From the NCBI GenBank assembly GCA_964057225.1, contig OZ059898.1:17275267-17339266 (forward strand): a stretch of DNA of 64,000 nucleotides, read 5' to 3'. Position 1 is the stretch's first letter. Every line of letters starts with the position of its first letter. The notes beneath the pieces are model-generated. The model searched no databases, had not been told where the DNA came from, and saw only the letters and a program-made list of their open reading frames with translations. Of this stretch, positions 23,172 to 36,507 are shown piece by piece. This DNA comes from Auanema rhodensis. Taxonomy: Eukaryota > Nematoda > Chromadorea > Rhabditida > Rhabditidae. The position numbers were made by a program, and so were the translations under genes.

Positions 23172-25979
23172 TGCGTCGATCTCTGTTATCAGATTTGCGC
23201 TAGCTTAAAAATGCACCGAGACATCAACTGATATAAGTTCACACTTATATCCTCGATTTTCACCCTGAAGAAATAATTTTTTCGTTGAATAACATTGTCC
23301 ATCGTCTTTGCCTTGAAAAAAGGAATCTAAAAACATCTACTTTTTGCTAAATTATTTTGAAATTTTTCGAAAAAATTTTTGTCAAAATGTTTTTGGAAGC
23401 AATGTTGAGTGTACATGGAAACTCAACATACACTAATGCATCATTTTTCAAACGATCATAACTAATTTTTGTATTAAGCGTTTCTCAATGTAGTATAGTG
23501 CATTCGATGCGGATTTTTAAGCTGCGTCGATCTGTGTTATCAGATTTGCGCTAACTTAAAAATGCACCGAGACATCAACTGATATAAGTTCACACTTATA
23601 TCCTCGATTTTCACCCTGAAGAAATAATGTTTTCGTTGAATAACATTGTCCATCGTCTTTGCCTTGAAAAAAGGAATCTAAAAACATCTACTTTTTGCTA
23701 AATTATTTTGAAATTTTTCGAAAAAATTTTTGTCAAAATGTTTTTGGAAGCAATGTTGAGTGTACATGGAAACTCAACATACACTAATGCATCATTTTTC
23801 AAACGATCATAACTAATTTTTGTATTTAGCGTTTCTCAATGTAGTATAGTGCATTCGATGCGGATTTTTAAGCTGCGTCGATCTGTGTTATCAGATTTGC
23901 GCTAGCTTAAAAATGCACCGAGACATCAACTGATATAAGTTCACACTTATATCCTCGATTTTCACCCTGAAGAAATAATTTTTTCGTTGAATAACATTGT
24001 CCATCGTCTTTGCCTTGAAAAAAGAAATCTAAAAACATCTACTTTTTGCTAAATTATTTTGAAATTTTTCGAAAAAATTTTTGTCAAAATGTTTTTGGAA
24101 GCAATGTTGAGTGTACATGGAAACTCAACATACACTAATGCATTATTTTTCAAACGATCATAACTAATTTTTGAACTGAGCGTTTCTCAATGTAGTATAG
24201 TGCATTCGATGCGGATTTTTAAGCTGCGTCGATCTGTGTTATCAGATTTGCGCTAGCTTAAAAATGCACCGAGATATCAACTGATATAAGTTCACACTTA
24301 TATTCTCGATTTTCACCCTGAAGAATTAATTTTTTCGTTGAATAACATTGTCCATCGTCTTTGCCTTGAAAAAAGGAATCTAAAAACATTTACTTTTTGC
24401 TAAATTATTCTGAAATTTTTCGAAAAAATTTTTGTCAAAATGTTTTTGGAAGCAATGTTGAGTGTACATGGAAACTCAACATACACTAATGCATCATTTT
24501 TCAAACGATCATAACTAATTTTTGTATTAAGCGTTTCTCAATGTAGTATAGTGCATTCGATGCGGATTTTTAAGCTGCGTCGATCTGTGTTATCAGATTT
24601 GCGCTAGCTTAAAAATGCACCGAGACATCAACTGATATAAGTTCACACTTATATCCTCGATTTTCACCCTGAAGAAATAATTTTTTCGTTGAATAACATT
24701 GTCCATCGTCTTTGCCTTGAAAAAAGGAATCTAAAAACATCTACTTTTTGCTAAATTATTTTGAAATTTTTCGAAAACATTTTTGTCAAAATGTTTTTGG
24801 AAGCAATGTTGAGTGTACATGGAAACTCAACATACACTAATGCATCATTTTTCAAACGATCATAACTAATTTTTGTATTAAGCGTTTCTCAATGTTGTAT
24901 AGTGCATTCGATGCGGATTTTTAAGCTGCGTCGATCTGTGTTATCAGATTTGCGCTAGCTTAAAAATGCACCGAGATATCAACTGATATAAGTTCACACT
25001 TATATCCTCGATTTTCACCCTGAAGAATTATTTTTTTCGTTGAATAACATTGTCCATCGTCTTTGCCTTGAAAAAAGGAATCTAAAAACATCTACTTTTC
25101 GCTAAATTATTCTGAAATTTTTCGAAAAAATTTTTGTCAAAATGTTTTTGGAAGCAATGTTGAGTGTACATGGAAACTCAACATACACTAATGCATCGTT
25201 TTTCAAACGATCATAACTAATTTTATTATTAAGCGTTTCTCAATGTAGTATAGTGCATTCGATGCGGCTTTTTAAGCTGCGTCGATCTGTGTTATCAGAT
25301 TTGCGCTAGCTTAAAAATGCACCGAGACATCAACTGATATAAGTTCACACTTATATCCTCGATTTTCACCCTGAAGAAATAATTTTTTCGTTGAATAACA
25401 TTGTCCATCGTCTTTGCCTTGAAAAAAGAAATCTAAAAACATCTACTTTTTGCTAAATTATTTTGAAATTTTTCGAAAAAATTTTTGTCAAAATGTTTTT
25501 GGAAGCAATGTTGAGTGTACATGGAAACTCAACATACACTAATGCATCATTAGTCAAACGATCATAACTAATTTTTGTATTAAGCGTTTCTCAATGTAGT
25601 ATAGTGCATTCGATGCGGATTTTTAAGCTGCGTCGATCTGTGTTATCAGATTTGCGCTAGCTTAAAAATGCACCGAGATATCAACTGATATAAGTTCACA
25701 CTTATATCCTCGATTTTCACCCTGAAAAAATAATTTTTTCGTTGAATAACATTGTCCATCGTCTTTGCCTTGAAAAAAGGAATCCAAAAACATCTACTTT
25801 TTGCTAAATTATTTTGAAATTTTTCGAAAAAATTTTTGTCAAAATGTTTTTGGAAGCAATGTTGAGTGTACATGGAAACTCAACATACACTAATGCATCA
25901 TTTTTCAAACGATCATAACTAATTTTTGTATTGAGCGTTTCTCAATGTAGTATAGTGCATTCGATGCGGATTTTTAAGC
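23172..25979 (+). repeat. M67-M74: heterogeneous segment with many private changes
   Basis: Private variants include CTCTGTTA (M67), GCTAACTT with AATAATGTTTT (M68), GAACTGAGCG (M69), AATGTTGTAT (M71), ATTATTTTTTTCG with TTTTCGC, GCATCG and GCGGCTTTT (M72), CATTAGTCAAACG (M73), and CTGAAAAAATAA with AATCCAAAA and TATTGAGCG (M74). M69-M70 repeat the GAA-type then TATTC order. The higher density of singletons suggests this part has exchanged less recently than its neighbours. Confidence 0.8.
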
Positions 25980-27382
25980 TGCGTCGATCTGTGTTATCAG
26001 ATTTGCGCTAGCTTAAAAATGCACCGAGACATCAACTGATATAAGTTCACACTTATATCCTCGATTTTCACCCTGAAGAAATAATTTTTTCGTTGAATAA
26101 CATTGTCCATCGTCTTTGCCTTGAAAAAAGGAATCTAAAAACATCTACTTTTTGCTAAATTATTTTGAAATTTTTCGAAAAAATTTTTGTCAAAATGTTT
26201 TTGGAAGCAATGTTGAGTGTACATGGAAACTCAACATACACTAATGCATCATTTTTCAAACGATCATAACTAATTTTTGTATTAAGCGTTTCTCAATGTA
26301 GTATAGTGCATTCGATGCGGATTTTTAAGCTGCGTCGATCTGTGTTATCAGATTTGCGCTAGCTTAAAAATGCACCGAGACATCAACTGATATAAGTTCA
26401 CACTTATATCCTCGATTTTCACCCTGAAGAAATAATTTTTTCGTTGAATAACATTGTCCATCGTCTTTGCCTTAAAAAAAGGAATCTAAAAACATCTACT
26501 TTTTGCTAAATTATTTTGAAATTTTTCGAAAAAATTTTTGTCAAAATGTTTTTGGAAGCAATGTTGAGTGTACATGGAAACTCAACATACACTAATGCAT
26601 CATTTTTCAAACGATCATAACTAATTTTTGTATTAAGCGTTTCTCAATGTAGTATAGTGCATTCGATGCGGATTTTTAAGCTGCGTCGATCTGCGTTATC
26701 AGATTTGCGCTAGCTTAAAAATGCACCGAGATATCAACTGATATAAGTTCACACTTATATCCTCGATTTTCACCCTGAAGAAATAATTTTTTCGTTGAAT
26801 AACATTGTCCATCGTCTTTGCCTTGAAAAAAGGAATCTAAAAACATCTACTTTTTGCTAAATTATTTTGAAATTTTTCGAAAAAATTTTTGTCAAAATGT
26901 TTTTGGAAGCAATGTTGAGTGTACATGCAAACTCAACATACACTAATGCATCATTTTTCAAACGATCATAACTAATTTTTGTATTAAGCGTTTCTCAATG
27001 TAGTATAGTGCATTCGATGCGGATTTTTAAGCTGCGTCGATCTGTGTTATCAGATTTGCGCTAGCTAAAAATGCACCGAGATATCAACTGATATAAGTTC
27101 ACACTTATATCCTCGATTTTCACCCTGAAGAATTATTTTTTTCGTTGAATAACATTGTCCATCGTCTTTGCTTTGAAAAACGGAATCTAAAAACATCTAC
27201 TTTTCGCTAAATTATTCTGAAATTTTTCGAAAAAATTTTTGTCAAAATGTTTTTGGAAGCAATGTTGAGTGTACATGGAAACTCAACATACACTAATGCA
27301 TCGTTTTTCAAACGATCATAACTAATTTTATCATTAAGCGTTTCTCAATGTAGTATAGTGCATTCGATGCGGCTTTTTAAGC
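25980..27382 (+). repeat. M75-M78: four-monomer block, copy 1 (1,403 bp)
   Basis: Markers in order: plain C51 copy (M75), CCTTAAAAAAAGG (M76), CTGCGTTA with CATGCAAACTC (M77), and M78 with a missing T (GCTAGCTAAAAATG, 350 bp), GCTTTGAAAAACGG, TTTTCGC, GCATCG and TATCATTAAG. The missing base explains the 1,403-base period. Confidence 0.9.
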
Positions 27383-28785
27383 TGCGTCGATCTGTGTTAT
27401 CAGATTTGCGCTAGCTTAAAAATGCACCGAGACATCAACTGATATAAGTTCACACTTATATCCTCGATTTTCACCCTGAAGAAATAATTTTTTCGTTGAA
27501 TAACATTGTCCATCGTCTTTGCCTTGAAAAAAGGAATCTAAAAACATCTACTTTTTGCTAAATTATTTTGAAATTTTTCGAAAAAATTTTTGTCAAAATG
27601 TTTTTGGAAGCAATGTTGAGTGTACATGGAAACTCAACATACACTAATGCATCATTTTTCAAACGATCATAACTAATTTTTGTATTAAGCGTTTCTCAAT
27701 GTAGTATAGTGCATTCGATGCGGATTTTTAAGCTGCGTCGATCTGTGTTATCAGATTTGCGCTAGCTTAAAAATGCACCGAGACATCAACTGATATAAGT
27801 TCACACTTATATCCTCGATTTTCACCCTGAAGAAATAATTTTTTCGTTGAATAACATTGTCCATCGTCTTTGCCTTAAAAAAAGGAATCTAAAAACATCT
27901 ACTTTTTGCTAAATTATTTTGAAATTTTTCGAAAAAATTTTTGTCAAAATGTTTTTGGAAGCAATGTTGAGTGTACATGGAAACTCAACATACACTAATG
28001 CATCATTTTTCAAACGATCATAACTAATTTTTGTATTAAGCGTTTCTCAATGTAGTATAGTGCATTCGATGCGGATTTTTAAGCTGCGTCGATCTGCGTT
28101 ATCAGATTTGCGCTAGCTTAAAAATGCACCGAGATATCAACTGATATAAGTTCACACTTATATCCTCGATTTTCACCCTGAAGAAATAATTTTTTCGTTG
28201 AATAACATTGTCCATCGTCTTTGCCTTGAAAAAAGGAATCTAAAAACATCTACTTTTTGCTAAATTATTTTGAAATTTTTCGAAAAAATTTTTGTCAAAA
28301 TGTTTTTGGAAGCAATGTTGAGTGTACATGCAAACTCAACATACACTAATGCATCATTTTTCAAACGATCATAACTAATTTTTGTATTAAGCGTTTCTCA
28401 ATGTAGTATAGTGCATTCGATGCGGATTTTTAAGCTGCGTCGATCTGTGTTATCAGATTTGCGCTAGCTAAAAATGCACCGAGATATCAACTGATATAAG
28501 TTCACACTTATATCCTCGATTTTCACCCTGAAGAATTATTTTTTTCGTTGAATAACATTGTCCATCGTCTTTGCTTTGAAAAACGGAATCTAAAAACATC
28601 TACTTTTCGCTAAATTATTCTGAAATTTTTCGAAAAAATTTTTGTCAAAATGTTTTTGGAAGCAATGTTGAGTGTACATGGAAACTCAACATACACTAAT
28701 GCATCGTTTTTCAAACGATCATAACTAATTTTATCATTAAGCGTTTCTCAATGTAGTATAGTGCATTCGATGCGGCTTTTTGAGC
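27383..28785 (+). repeat. M79-M82: four-monomer block, copy 2
   Basis: Repeats every marker of M75-M78, including the single-base deletion (M82, 28,436) and CATGCAAACTC (M81). Near the right end GGCTTTTTAAGC has become GGCTTTTTGAGC, shared with the next copy M83. This block ends the left domain: M80 (27,734-28,084) is the last copy with C51. Confidence 0.9.
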
Positions 28786-29136
28786 TGCGTCGATCTGTGT
28801 TATCAGATTTGCGCTAGCTTAAAAATGCACCGAGATATCAACTGATATAAGTTCACACTTATATCCTCGATTTTCACCCTGAAAAAATAATTTTTTCGTT
28901 GAATAACATAGTCCATCGTCTTTGCCTTGGAAAAAGGAATCTAAAAACATCTACTTTTTGCTAAATTATTTTGAAATTTTTCGAAAAAATTTTTGTCAAA
29001 ATGTTTTTGGAAGCAATGTTGAGTGTACATGGAAACTCAACATACACTAATGCATCATTTTTCAAACGATCATAACTAATTTTTGTATTAAGCGTTTCTC
29101 AATGTAGTATAGTGCATTCGATGCGGCTTTTTGAGC
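28786..29136 (+). repeat. M83: copy at the left/right domain boundary
   Basis: M83 has CTGAAAAAATAA like M74, a private ACATAGTCC and CTTGGAAAAAGG, and GCGGCTTTTTGAGC like the end of M82. It has T51. Left-domain markers stop at or before this copy and the AAACG...TCTG haplotype starts in the next one. Confidence 0.75.
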
Positions 29137-31593
29137 TGCGTCGATCTGTGTTATCAGATTTGCGCTAGCTTAAAAATGCACCGAGATATCAACTGATATA
29201 AGTTCACACTTATATCCTCGATTTTCACCCTGAAGAATTAATTTTTTCGTTGAATAACATTGTCCATCGTCTTTGCCTTGAAAAACGAAATCTGAAAACA
29301 TCTACTTTTTGCTAAATTATTTTGAAATTTTTCGAAAAAATTTTTGTCAAAATGTTTTTGGAAGCAATGTTGAGTGTACATGGAATATCAACATACACTA
29401 ATGCATCATTTTTCAAACGATCATAACTAATTTTTGTATTAAGCGTTTCTCAATGTAGTATAGTGCATTCGATGCGGATTTTTAAGCTGCGTCGATCTGT
29501 GTTATCAGATTTGCGCTAGTTTAAAAATGCACCGAGATATCAACTGATATAAGTTCACACTTATATCCTCGATTTTCACCCTGAAGAATTAATTTTTTCG
29601 TTGAATAACATTGTCCATCGTCTTTGCTTTGAAAAACGAAATCTGAAAACATCTACTTTTTGCTAAATTATTTTGAAATTTTTCGAAAAAATTTTTGTCA
29701 AAATGTTTTTGGAAGCAATGTTGAGTGTACATGGAAACTCAACATACACTAATGCATCATTTTTCAAACGTTCATAACTAATTTTTGTATTCAGCGTTTC
29801 TCAATGTAGTATAGTGCATTTGATGCGGATTTTTTAGCTGCGTCGATCTGTGTTATCAGATTTGCGCTAGTTTAAAAATGCACCGAGATATCAACTGATA
29901 TAAGTTCACACTTATATCCTCGATTTTCACCCTGAAGAATTAATTTTTTCGTTGAATAACATTGTCCATCGTCTTTGCCTTGAAAAACGAAATCTGAAAA
30001 CATCTACTTTTTGCTAAATTATTTTGAAATTTTTCGAAAAAATTTTTGTCAAAATGTTTTTGGAAGCAATGTTGAGTGTACATGGAAACTCAACATACAC
30101 TAATGCATCATTTTTCAAACGTTCATAACTAATTTTTGTATTCAGCGTTTCTCAATGTAGTATAGTGCATTTGATGCGGATTTTTAAGCTGCGTCGATCT
30201 GTGTTATCAGATTTGCGCTAGTTTAAAAATGCACCGAGATATCAACTGATATAAGTTCACACTTATATCCTCGATTTTCACCCTGAAGAATTAATTTTTT
30301 CGTTGAATAACATTGTCCATCGTCTTTGCTTTGAAAAACGAAATCTGAAAACATCTACTTTTTGCTAAATTATTTTGAAATTTTTCGAAAAAATTTTTGT
30401 CAAAATGTTTTTGGAAGCAATGTTGAGTGTACATGGAATATCAACATACACTAATGCATCATTTTTCAAACGATCATAACTAATTTTTGTATTAAGCGTT
30501 TCTCAATGTAGTATAGTGCATTCGATGCGGATTTTTAAGCTGCGTCGATCTGTGTTATCAGATTTGCGCTAGCTTAAAAATGCACCGAGATATCAACTGA
30601 TATAAGTTCACACTTATATCCTCGATTTTCACCCTGAAGAATTAATTTTTTCGTTGAATAACATTGTCCATCGTCTTTGCCTTGAAAAACGAAATCTGAA
30701 AACATCTACTTTTTGCTAAATTATTTTGAAATTTTTCGAAAAAATTTTTGTCAAAATGTTTTTGGAAGCAATGTTGAGTGTACATGGAAACTCAACATAC
30801 ACTAATGCATCATTTTTCAAACGTTCATAACTAATTTTTGTATTCAGCGTTTCTCAATGTAGTATAGTGCATTTGATGCGGATTTTTAAGCTGCGTCGAT
30901 CTGTGTTATCAGATTTGCGCTAGTTTAAAAATGCACCGAGATATCAACTGATATAAGTTCACACTTATATCCTCGATTTTCACCCTGAAGAATTAATTTT
31001 TTCGTTGAATAACATTGTCCATCGTCTTTGCTTTGAAAAACGAAATCTGAAAACATCTACTTTTTGCTAAATTATTTTGAAATTTTTCGAAAAAATTTTT
31101 GTCAAAATGTTTTTGGAAGCAATGTTGAGTGTACATGGAAACTCAACATACACTAATGCATCATTTTTCAAACGTTCATAACTAATTTTTGTATTCAGCG
31201 TTTCTCAATGTAGTATAGTGCATTCGATGCGGATTTTTAAGCTGCGTCGATCTGTGTTATCAGATTTGCGCTAGCTTAAAAATGCACCGAGATATCAACT
31301 GATATAAGTTCACACTTATATCCTCGATTTTCACCCTGAAGAATTAATTTTTTCGTTGAATAACATTGTCCATCGTCTTTGCCTTGAAAAAAAAAATCTA
31401 AAAACATCTACTTTTTGCTAAATTATTCTGAAATTTTTCGAAAAAATTTTTGTCAAAATGTTTTTGGAAGCAATGTTGAGTGTACATGGAATATCAACAT
31501 ACACTAATGCATCATTTTTCAAACGATCATAACTAATTTTTGTATTAAGCGTTTCTCAATGTAGTATAGTGCATTCGATGCGGATTTTTAAGC
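29137..31593 (+). repeat. M84-M90: start of the right domain
   Basis: Six of seven copies carry GAAAAACGAAATCTG (C150/A152/G158). M85-M86 and M88-M89 add CGTTCAT and TATTCAGCG. M84, M87 and M90 have the double change GAATATCAAC. M90 has a ten-A run in place of AAAAAAGGAA. The order of subtypes is close to, but less regular than, the four-monomer block that follows. Confidence 0.85.
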
Positions 31594-32997
31594 TGCGTCG
31601 ATCTGTGTTATCAGATTTGCGCTAGCTTAAAAATGCACCGAGATATCAACTGATATAAGTTCACACTTATATCCTCGATTTTCACCCTGAAGAATTAATT
31701 TTTTCGTTGAATAACATTGTCCATCGTCTTTGCCTTGAAAAACGAAATCTGAAAACATCTACTTTTTGCTAAATTATTTTGAAATTTTTCGAAAAAATTT
31801 TTGTCAAAATGTTTTTGGAAGCAATGTTGAGTGTACATGGAAACTCAACATACACTAATGCATCATTTTTCAAACGTTCATAACTAATTTTTGTATTCAG
31901 CGTTTCTCAATGTAGTATAGTGCATTTGATGCGGATTTTTAAGCTGTGTCGATCTGTGTTATCAGATTTGCGCTAGTTTAAAAATGCACCGAGATATCAA
32001 CTGATATAAGTTCACACTTATATCCTCGATTTTCACCCTGAAGAATTAATTTTTTCGTTGAATAACATTGTCCATCGTCTTTGCTTTGAAAAACGAAATC
32101 TGAAAACATCTACTTTTTGCTAAATTATTTTGAAATTTTTCGAAAAAATTTTTGTCAAAATGTTTTTGGAAGCAATGTTGAGTGTACATGGAAACTCAAC
32201 ATACACTAATGCATCATTTTTCAAACGTTCATAACTAATTTTTGTATTCAGCGTTTCTCAATGTAGTATAGTGCATTTGATGCGGATTTTTTAGCTGCGT
32301 CGATCTGTGTTATCAGATTTGCGCTAGTTTAAAAATGCACCGAGATATCAACTGATATAAGTTCACACTTATATCCTCGATTTTCACCCTGAAGAATTAA
32401 TTTTTTCGTTGAATAACATTGTCCATCGTCTTTGCCTTGAAAAAAGGAATCTAAAAACATTTACTTTTTGCTAAATTATTCTGAAATTTTTCGAAAAAAT
32501 TTTTGTCAAAATGTTTTTGGAAGCAATGTTGAGTGTACATGGAAACTCAACATACACTAATGCATCATTTTTCAAACAATCATAACTAATTTTTGTATTA
32601 AGCGTTTCTCAATGTAGTATAGTGCATTTGATGCGGATTTTTAAGCTGCGTCGATCTGTGTTATCAGATTTGCGCTAGTTTAAAAATGCACCGAGATATC
32701 AACTGATATAAGTTCACACTTATATCCTCGATTTTCACCCTGAAGAATTAATTTTTTCGTTGAATAACATTGTCCATCGTCTTTGCCTTGAAAAAAAAAA
32801 TCTAAAAACATCTACTTTTTGCTAAATTATTCTGAAATTTTTCGAAAAAATTTTTGTCAAAATGTTTTTGGAAGCAATGTTGAGTGTACATGGAATATCA
32901 ACATACACTAATGCATCATTTTTCAAACGATCATAACTAATTTTTGTATTAAGCGTTTCTCAATGTAGTATAGTGCATTCGATGCGGATTTTTAAGC
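31594..32997 (+). repeat. M91-M94: four-monomer block, copy 1 (1,404 bp)
   Basis: Order: AAACG with GTTC (M91), GCTTTGAAAAACG ending TTTTTTAGC (M92), TTTAC with CAATCAT (M93), ten-A run with GAATATCAAC (M94). M92 opens with a private TGTGTCG (near 31,945, CpG to TpG). Confidence 0.9.
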
Positions 32998-34401
32998 TGC
33001 GTCGATCTGTGTTATCAGATTTGCGCTAGCTTAAAAATGCACCGAGATATCAACTGATATAAGTTCACACTTATATCCTCGATTTTCACCCTGAAGAATT
33101 AATTTTTTCGTTGAATAACATTGTCCATCGTCTTTGCCTTGAAAAACGAAATCTGAAAACATCTACTTTTTGCTAAATTATTTTGAAATTTTTCGAAAAA
33201 ATTTTTGTCAAAATGTTTTTGGAAGCAATGTTGAGTGTACATGGAAACTCAACATACACTAATGCATCATTTTTCAAACGTTCATAACTAATTTTTGTAT
33301 TCAGCGTTTCTCAATGTAGTATAGTGCATTTGATGCGGATTTTTAAGCTGCGTCGATCTGTGTTATCAGATTTGCGCTAGTTTAAAAATGCACCGAGATA
33401 TCAACTGATATAAGTTCACACTTATATCCTCGATTTTCACCCTGAAGAATTAATTTTTTCGTTGAATAACATTGTCCATCGTCTTTGCTTTGAAAAACGA
33501 AATCTGAAAACATCTACTTTTTGCTAAATTATTTTGAAATTTTTCGAAAAAATTTTTGTCAAAATGTTTTTGGAAGCAATGTTGAGTGTACATGGAAACT
33601 CAACATACACTAATGCATCATTTTTCAAACGTTCATAACTAATTTTTGTATTCAGCGTTTCTCAATGTAGTATAGTGCATTTGATGCGGATTTTTTAGCT
33701 GCGTCGATCTGTGTTATCAGATTTGCGCTAGTTTAAAAATGCACCGAGATATCAACTGATATAAGTTCACACTTATATCCTCGATTTTCACCCTGAAGAA
33801 TTAATTTTTTCGTTGAATAACATTGTCCATCGTCTTTGCCTTGAAAAAAGGAATCTAAAAACATTTACTTTTTGCTAAATTATTCTGAAATTTTTCGAAA
33901 AAATTTTTGTCAAAATGTTTTTGGAAGCAATGTTGAGTGTACATGGAAACTCAACATACACTAATGCATCATTTTTCAAACAATCATAACTAATTTTTGT
34001 ATTAAGCGTTTCTCAATGTAGTATAGTGCATTTGATGCGGATTTTTAAGCTGCGTCGATCTGTGTTATCAGATTTGCGCTAGTTTAAAAATGCACCGAGA
34101 TATCAACTGATATAAGTTCACACTTATATCCTCGATTTTCACCCTGAAGAATTAATTTTTTCGTTGAATAACATTGTCCATCGTCTTTGCCTTGAAAAAA
34201 AAAATCTAAAAACATCTACTTTTTGCTAAATTATTCTGAAATTTTTCGAAAAAATTTTTGTCAAAATGTTTTTGGAAGCAATGTTGAGTGTACATGGAAA
34301 CTCAACATACACTAATGCATCATTTTTCAAACGATCATAACTAATTTTTGTATTAAGCGTTTCTCAATGTAGTATAGTGCATTTGATGCGGATTTTTAAG
34401 C
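32998..34401 (+). repeat. M95-M98: four-monomer block, copy 2
   Basis: Repeats the order of M91-M94 at an offset of 1,404 bases. The last member M98 differs by having AAACTCAAC instead of GAATATCAAC and T334 instead of C334, so its right part has been swapped or the partner's has. Confidence 0.9.
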
Positions 34402-36507
34402 TGCGTCGATCTGTGTTATCAGATTTGCGCTAGCTTAAAAATGCACCGAGATATCAACTGATATAAGTTCACATTTATATCCTCGATTTTCACCCTGAAG
34501 ATTTAATTTTTTCGTTGAATAACATTGTCCATCGTCTTTGCCTTGAAAAAAGGAATCTAAAAACATTTACTTTTTGCTAAATTATTCTGAAATTTTTCGA
34601 AAAAATTTTTGTCAAAATGTTTTTGGAAGCAATGTTGAGTGTACATGGAAACTCAACATACACTAATGCATCATTTTTCAAACGTTCATAACTAATTTTT
34701 GTATTAAGCGTTTCTCAATGTAGTATAGTGCATTTGATGCGGATTTTTAAGCTGCGTCGATCTGTGTTATCAGATTTGCGCTAGCTTAAAAATGCACCGA
34801 GATATCAACTGATATAAGTTCACACTTATATCCTCGATTTTCACCCTGAAGATTTAATTTTTTCGTTGAATAACATTGTCCATCGTCTTTGCCTTGAAAA
34901 AAGGAATCTAAAAACATCTACTTTTCGCTAAATTATTTTGAAATTTTTCGAAAAAATTTTTGTCAAAATGTTTTTGGAAGCAATGTTGAGTGTACATGGA
35001 AACTCAACATACACTAATGCATCATTTTTCAAACAATCATAACTAATTTTTGTATTAAGCGTTTCTCAATGTAGTATAGTGCATTCGATGCGGATTTTTA
35101 AGCTGCGTCGATCTGTGTTATCAGATTTGCGCTAGCTTAAAAATGCACCGAGATATCAACTGATATAAGTTCACACTTATATCCTCGATTTTCACCCTGA
35201 AGAAATAATTTTTTCGTTGAATAACATTGTCCATCGTCTTTGCCTTGAAAAAAGGAATCTAAAAACATCTACTTTTTGCTAAATTATTCTGAAATTTTTC
35301 GAAAACATTTTTGTCAAAATGTTTTTGGAAGCAATGTTGAGTGTACATGGAAACTCAACATACACTAATGCACCATTTTTCAAACGATCATAACTAATTT
35401 TTGTATTAAGCGTTTCTCAATGTAGTATAGTGCATTTGATGCGGATTTTTAAGCTGCGTCGATCTGTGTTATCAGATTTGCGCTAGCTTAAAAATGCACC
35501 GAGATATCAACTGATATAAGTTCACACTTATATCCTCGATTTTCACCCTGAAGATTTAATTTTTTCGTTGAATAACATTGTCCATCGTCTTTGCCTTGAA
35601 AAAAGGAATCTAAAAACATCTACTTTTCGCTAAATTATCTTGAAATTTTTCGAAAAAATTTTTGTCAAAATGTTTTTGGAAGCAATGTTGAGTGTACATG
35701 GAAACTCAACATACACTAATGCATCATTTTTCAAACGATCATAACTAATTTTTGTATTAAGCGTTTCTCAATGTAGTATAGTGCATTCGATGCGGATTTT
35801 TTAACTGCGTCGATCTGTGTTATCAGATTTGCGCTAGCTTAAAAATGCACCGAGATATCAACTGATATAAGTTCACACTTATATCCTCGATTTTCACCCT
35901 GAAGAATTAATTTTTTCGTTGAATAACATTGTCCATCGTCTTTGCCTTGAAAAACGAAATCTGAAAACATCTACTTTTTGCTAAATTATTTTGAAATTTT
36001 TCGAAAAAATTTTTGTCATAATGTTTTTGGAAGCAATGTTGAGTGTACATGGAAACTCAACATACACTAATGCACCATTTTTCAAACGATCATAACTAAT
36101 TTTTGTATTCAGCGTTTCTCAATGTAGTATAGTGCATTTGATGCGGATTTTTAAGCTGCGTCGATCTGTGTTATCAGATTTGCGCTAGTTTAAAAATGCA
36201 CCGAGATATCAACTGATATAAGTTCACACTTATATCCTCGATTTTCACCCTGAAGATTTAATTTTTTCGTTGAATAACATTGTCCATCGTCTTTGCCTTG
36301 AAAAAAGGAATCTAAAAACATCTACTTTTCGCTAAATTATTTTGAAATTTTTCGAAAAAATTTTTGTCAAAATGTTTTTGGAAGCAATGTTGAGTGTACA
36401 TGGAAACTCAACATACACTAATGCATCATTTTTCAAACAATCATAACTAATTTTTGTATTAAGCGTTTCTCAATGTAGTATAGTGCATTCGATGCGGATT
36501 TTTAAGC
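34402..36507 (+). repeat. M99-M104: TTTAAT/TTTTCGC subtype segment
   Basis: New markers appear: GATTTAAT (M99, M100, M102, M104), TTTTCGCTA (M100, M102, M104), GAAAACATTT (M101) and GTCATAATG (M103). M99 has the only C73T change in the first hairpin (CACATTTATATCC). M100 and M104 are alike, four copies apart, anticipating the tetramer to the right. Confidence 0.8.

Noticed and set aside
25646-25873. 75-codon open frame on the minus strand (also at 41,798-42,025 and 45,308-45,535)
   Set aside because: It occurs in three of 182 copies and depends on scattered substitutions such as GGAATCCAAAA or GGAATCTGAAAA. There is no conservation of the frame and no recognisable protein domain.
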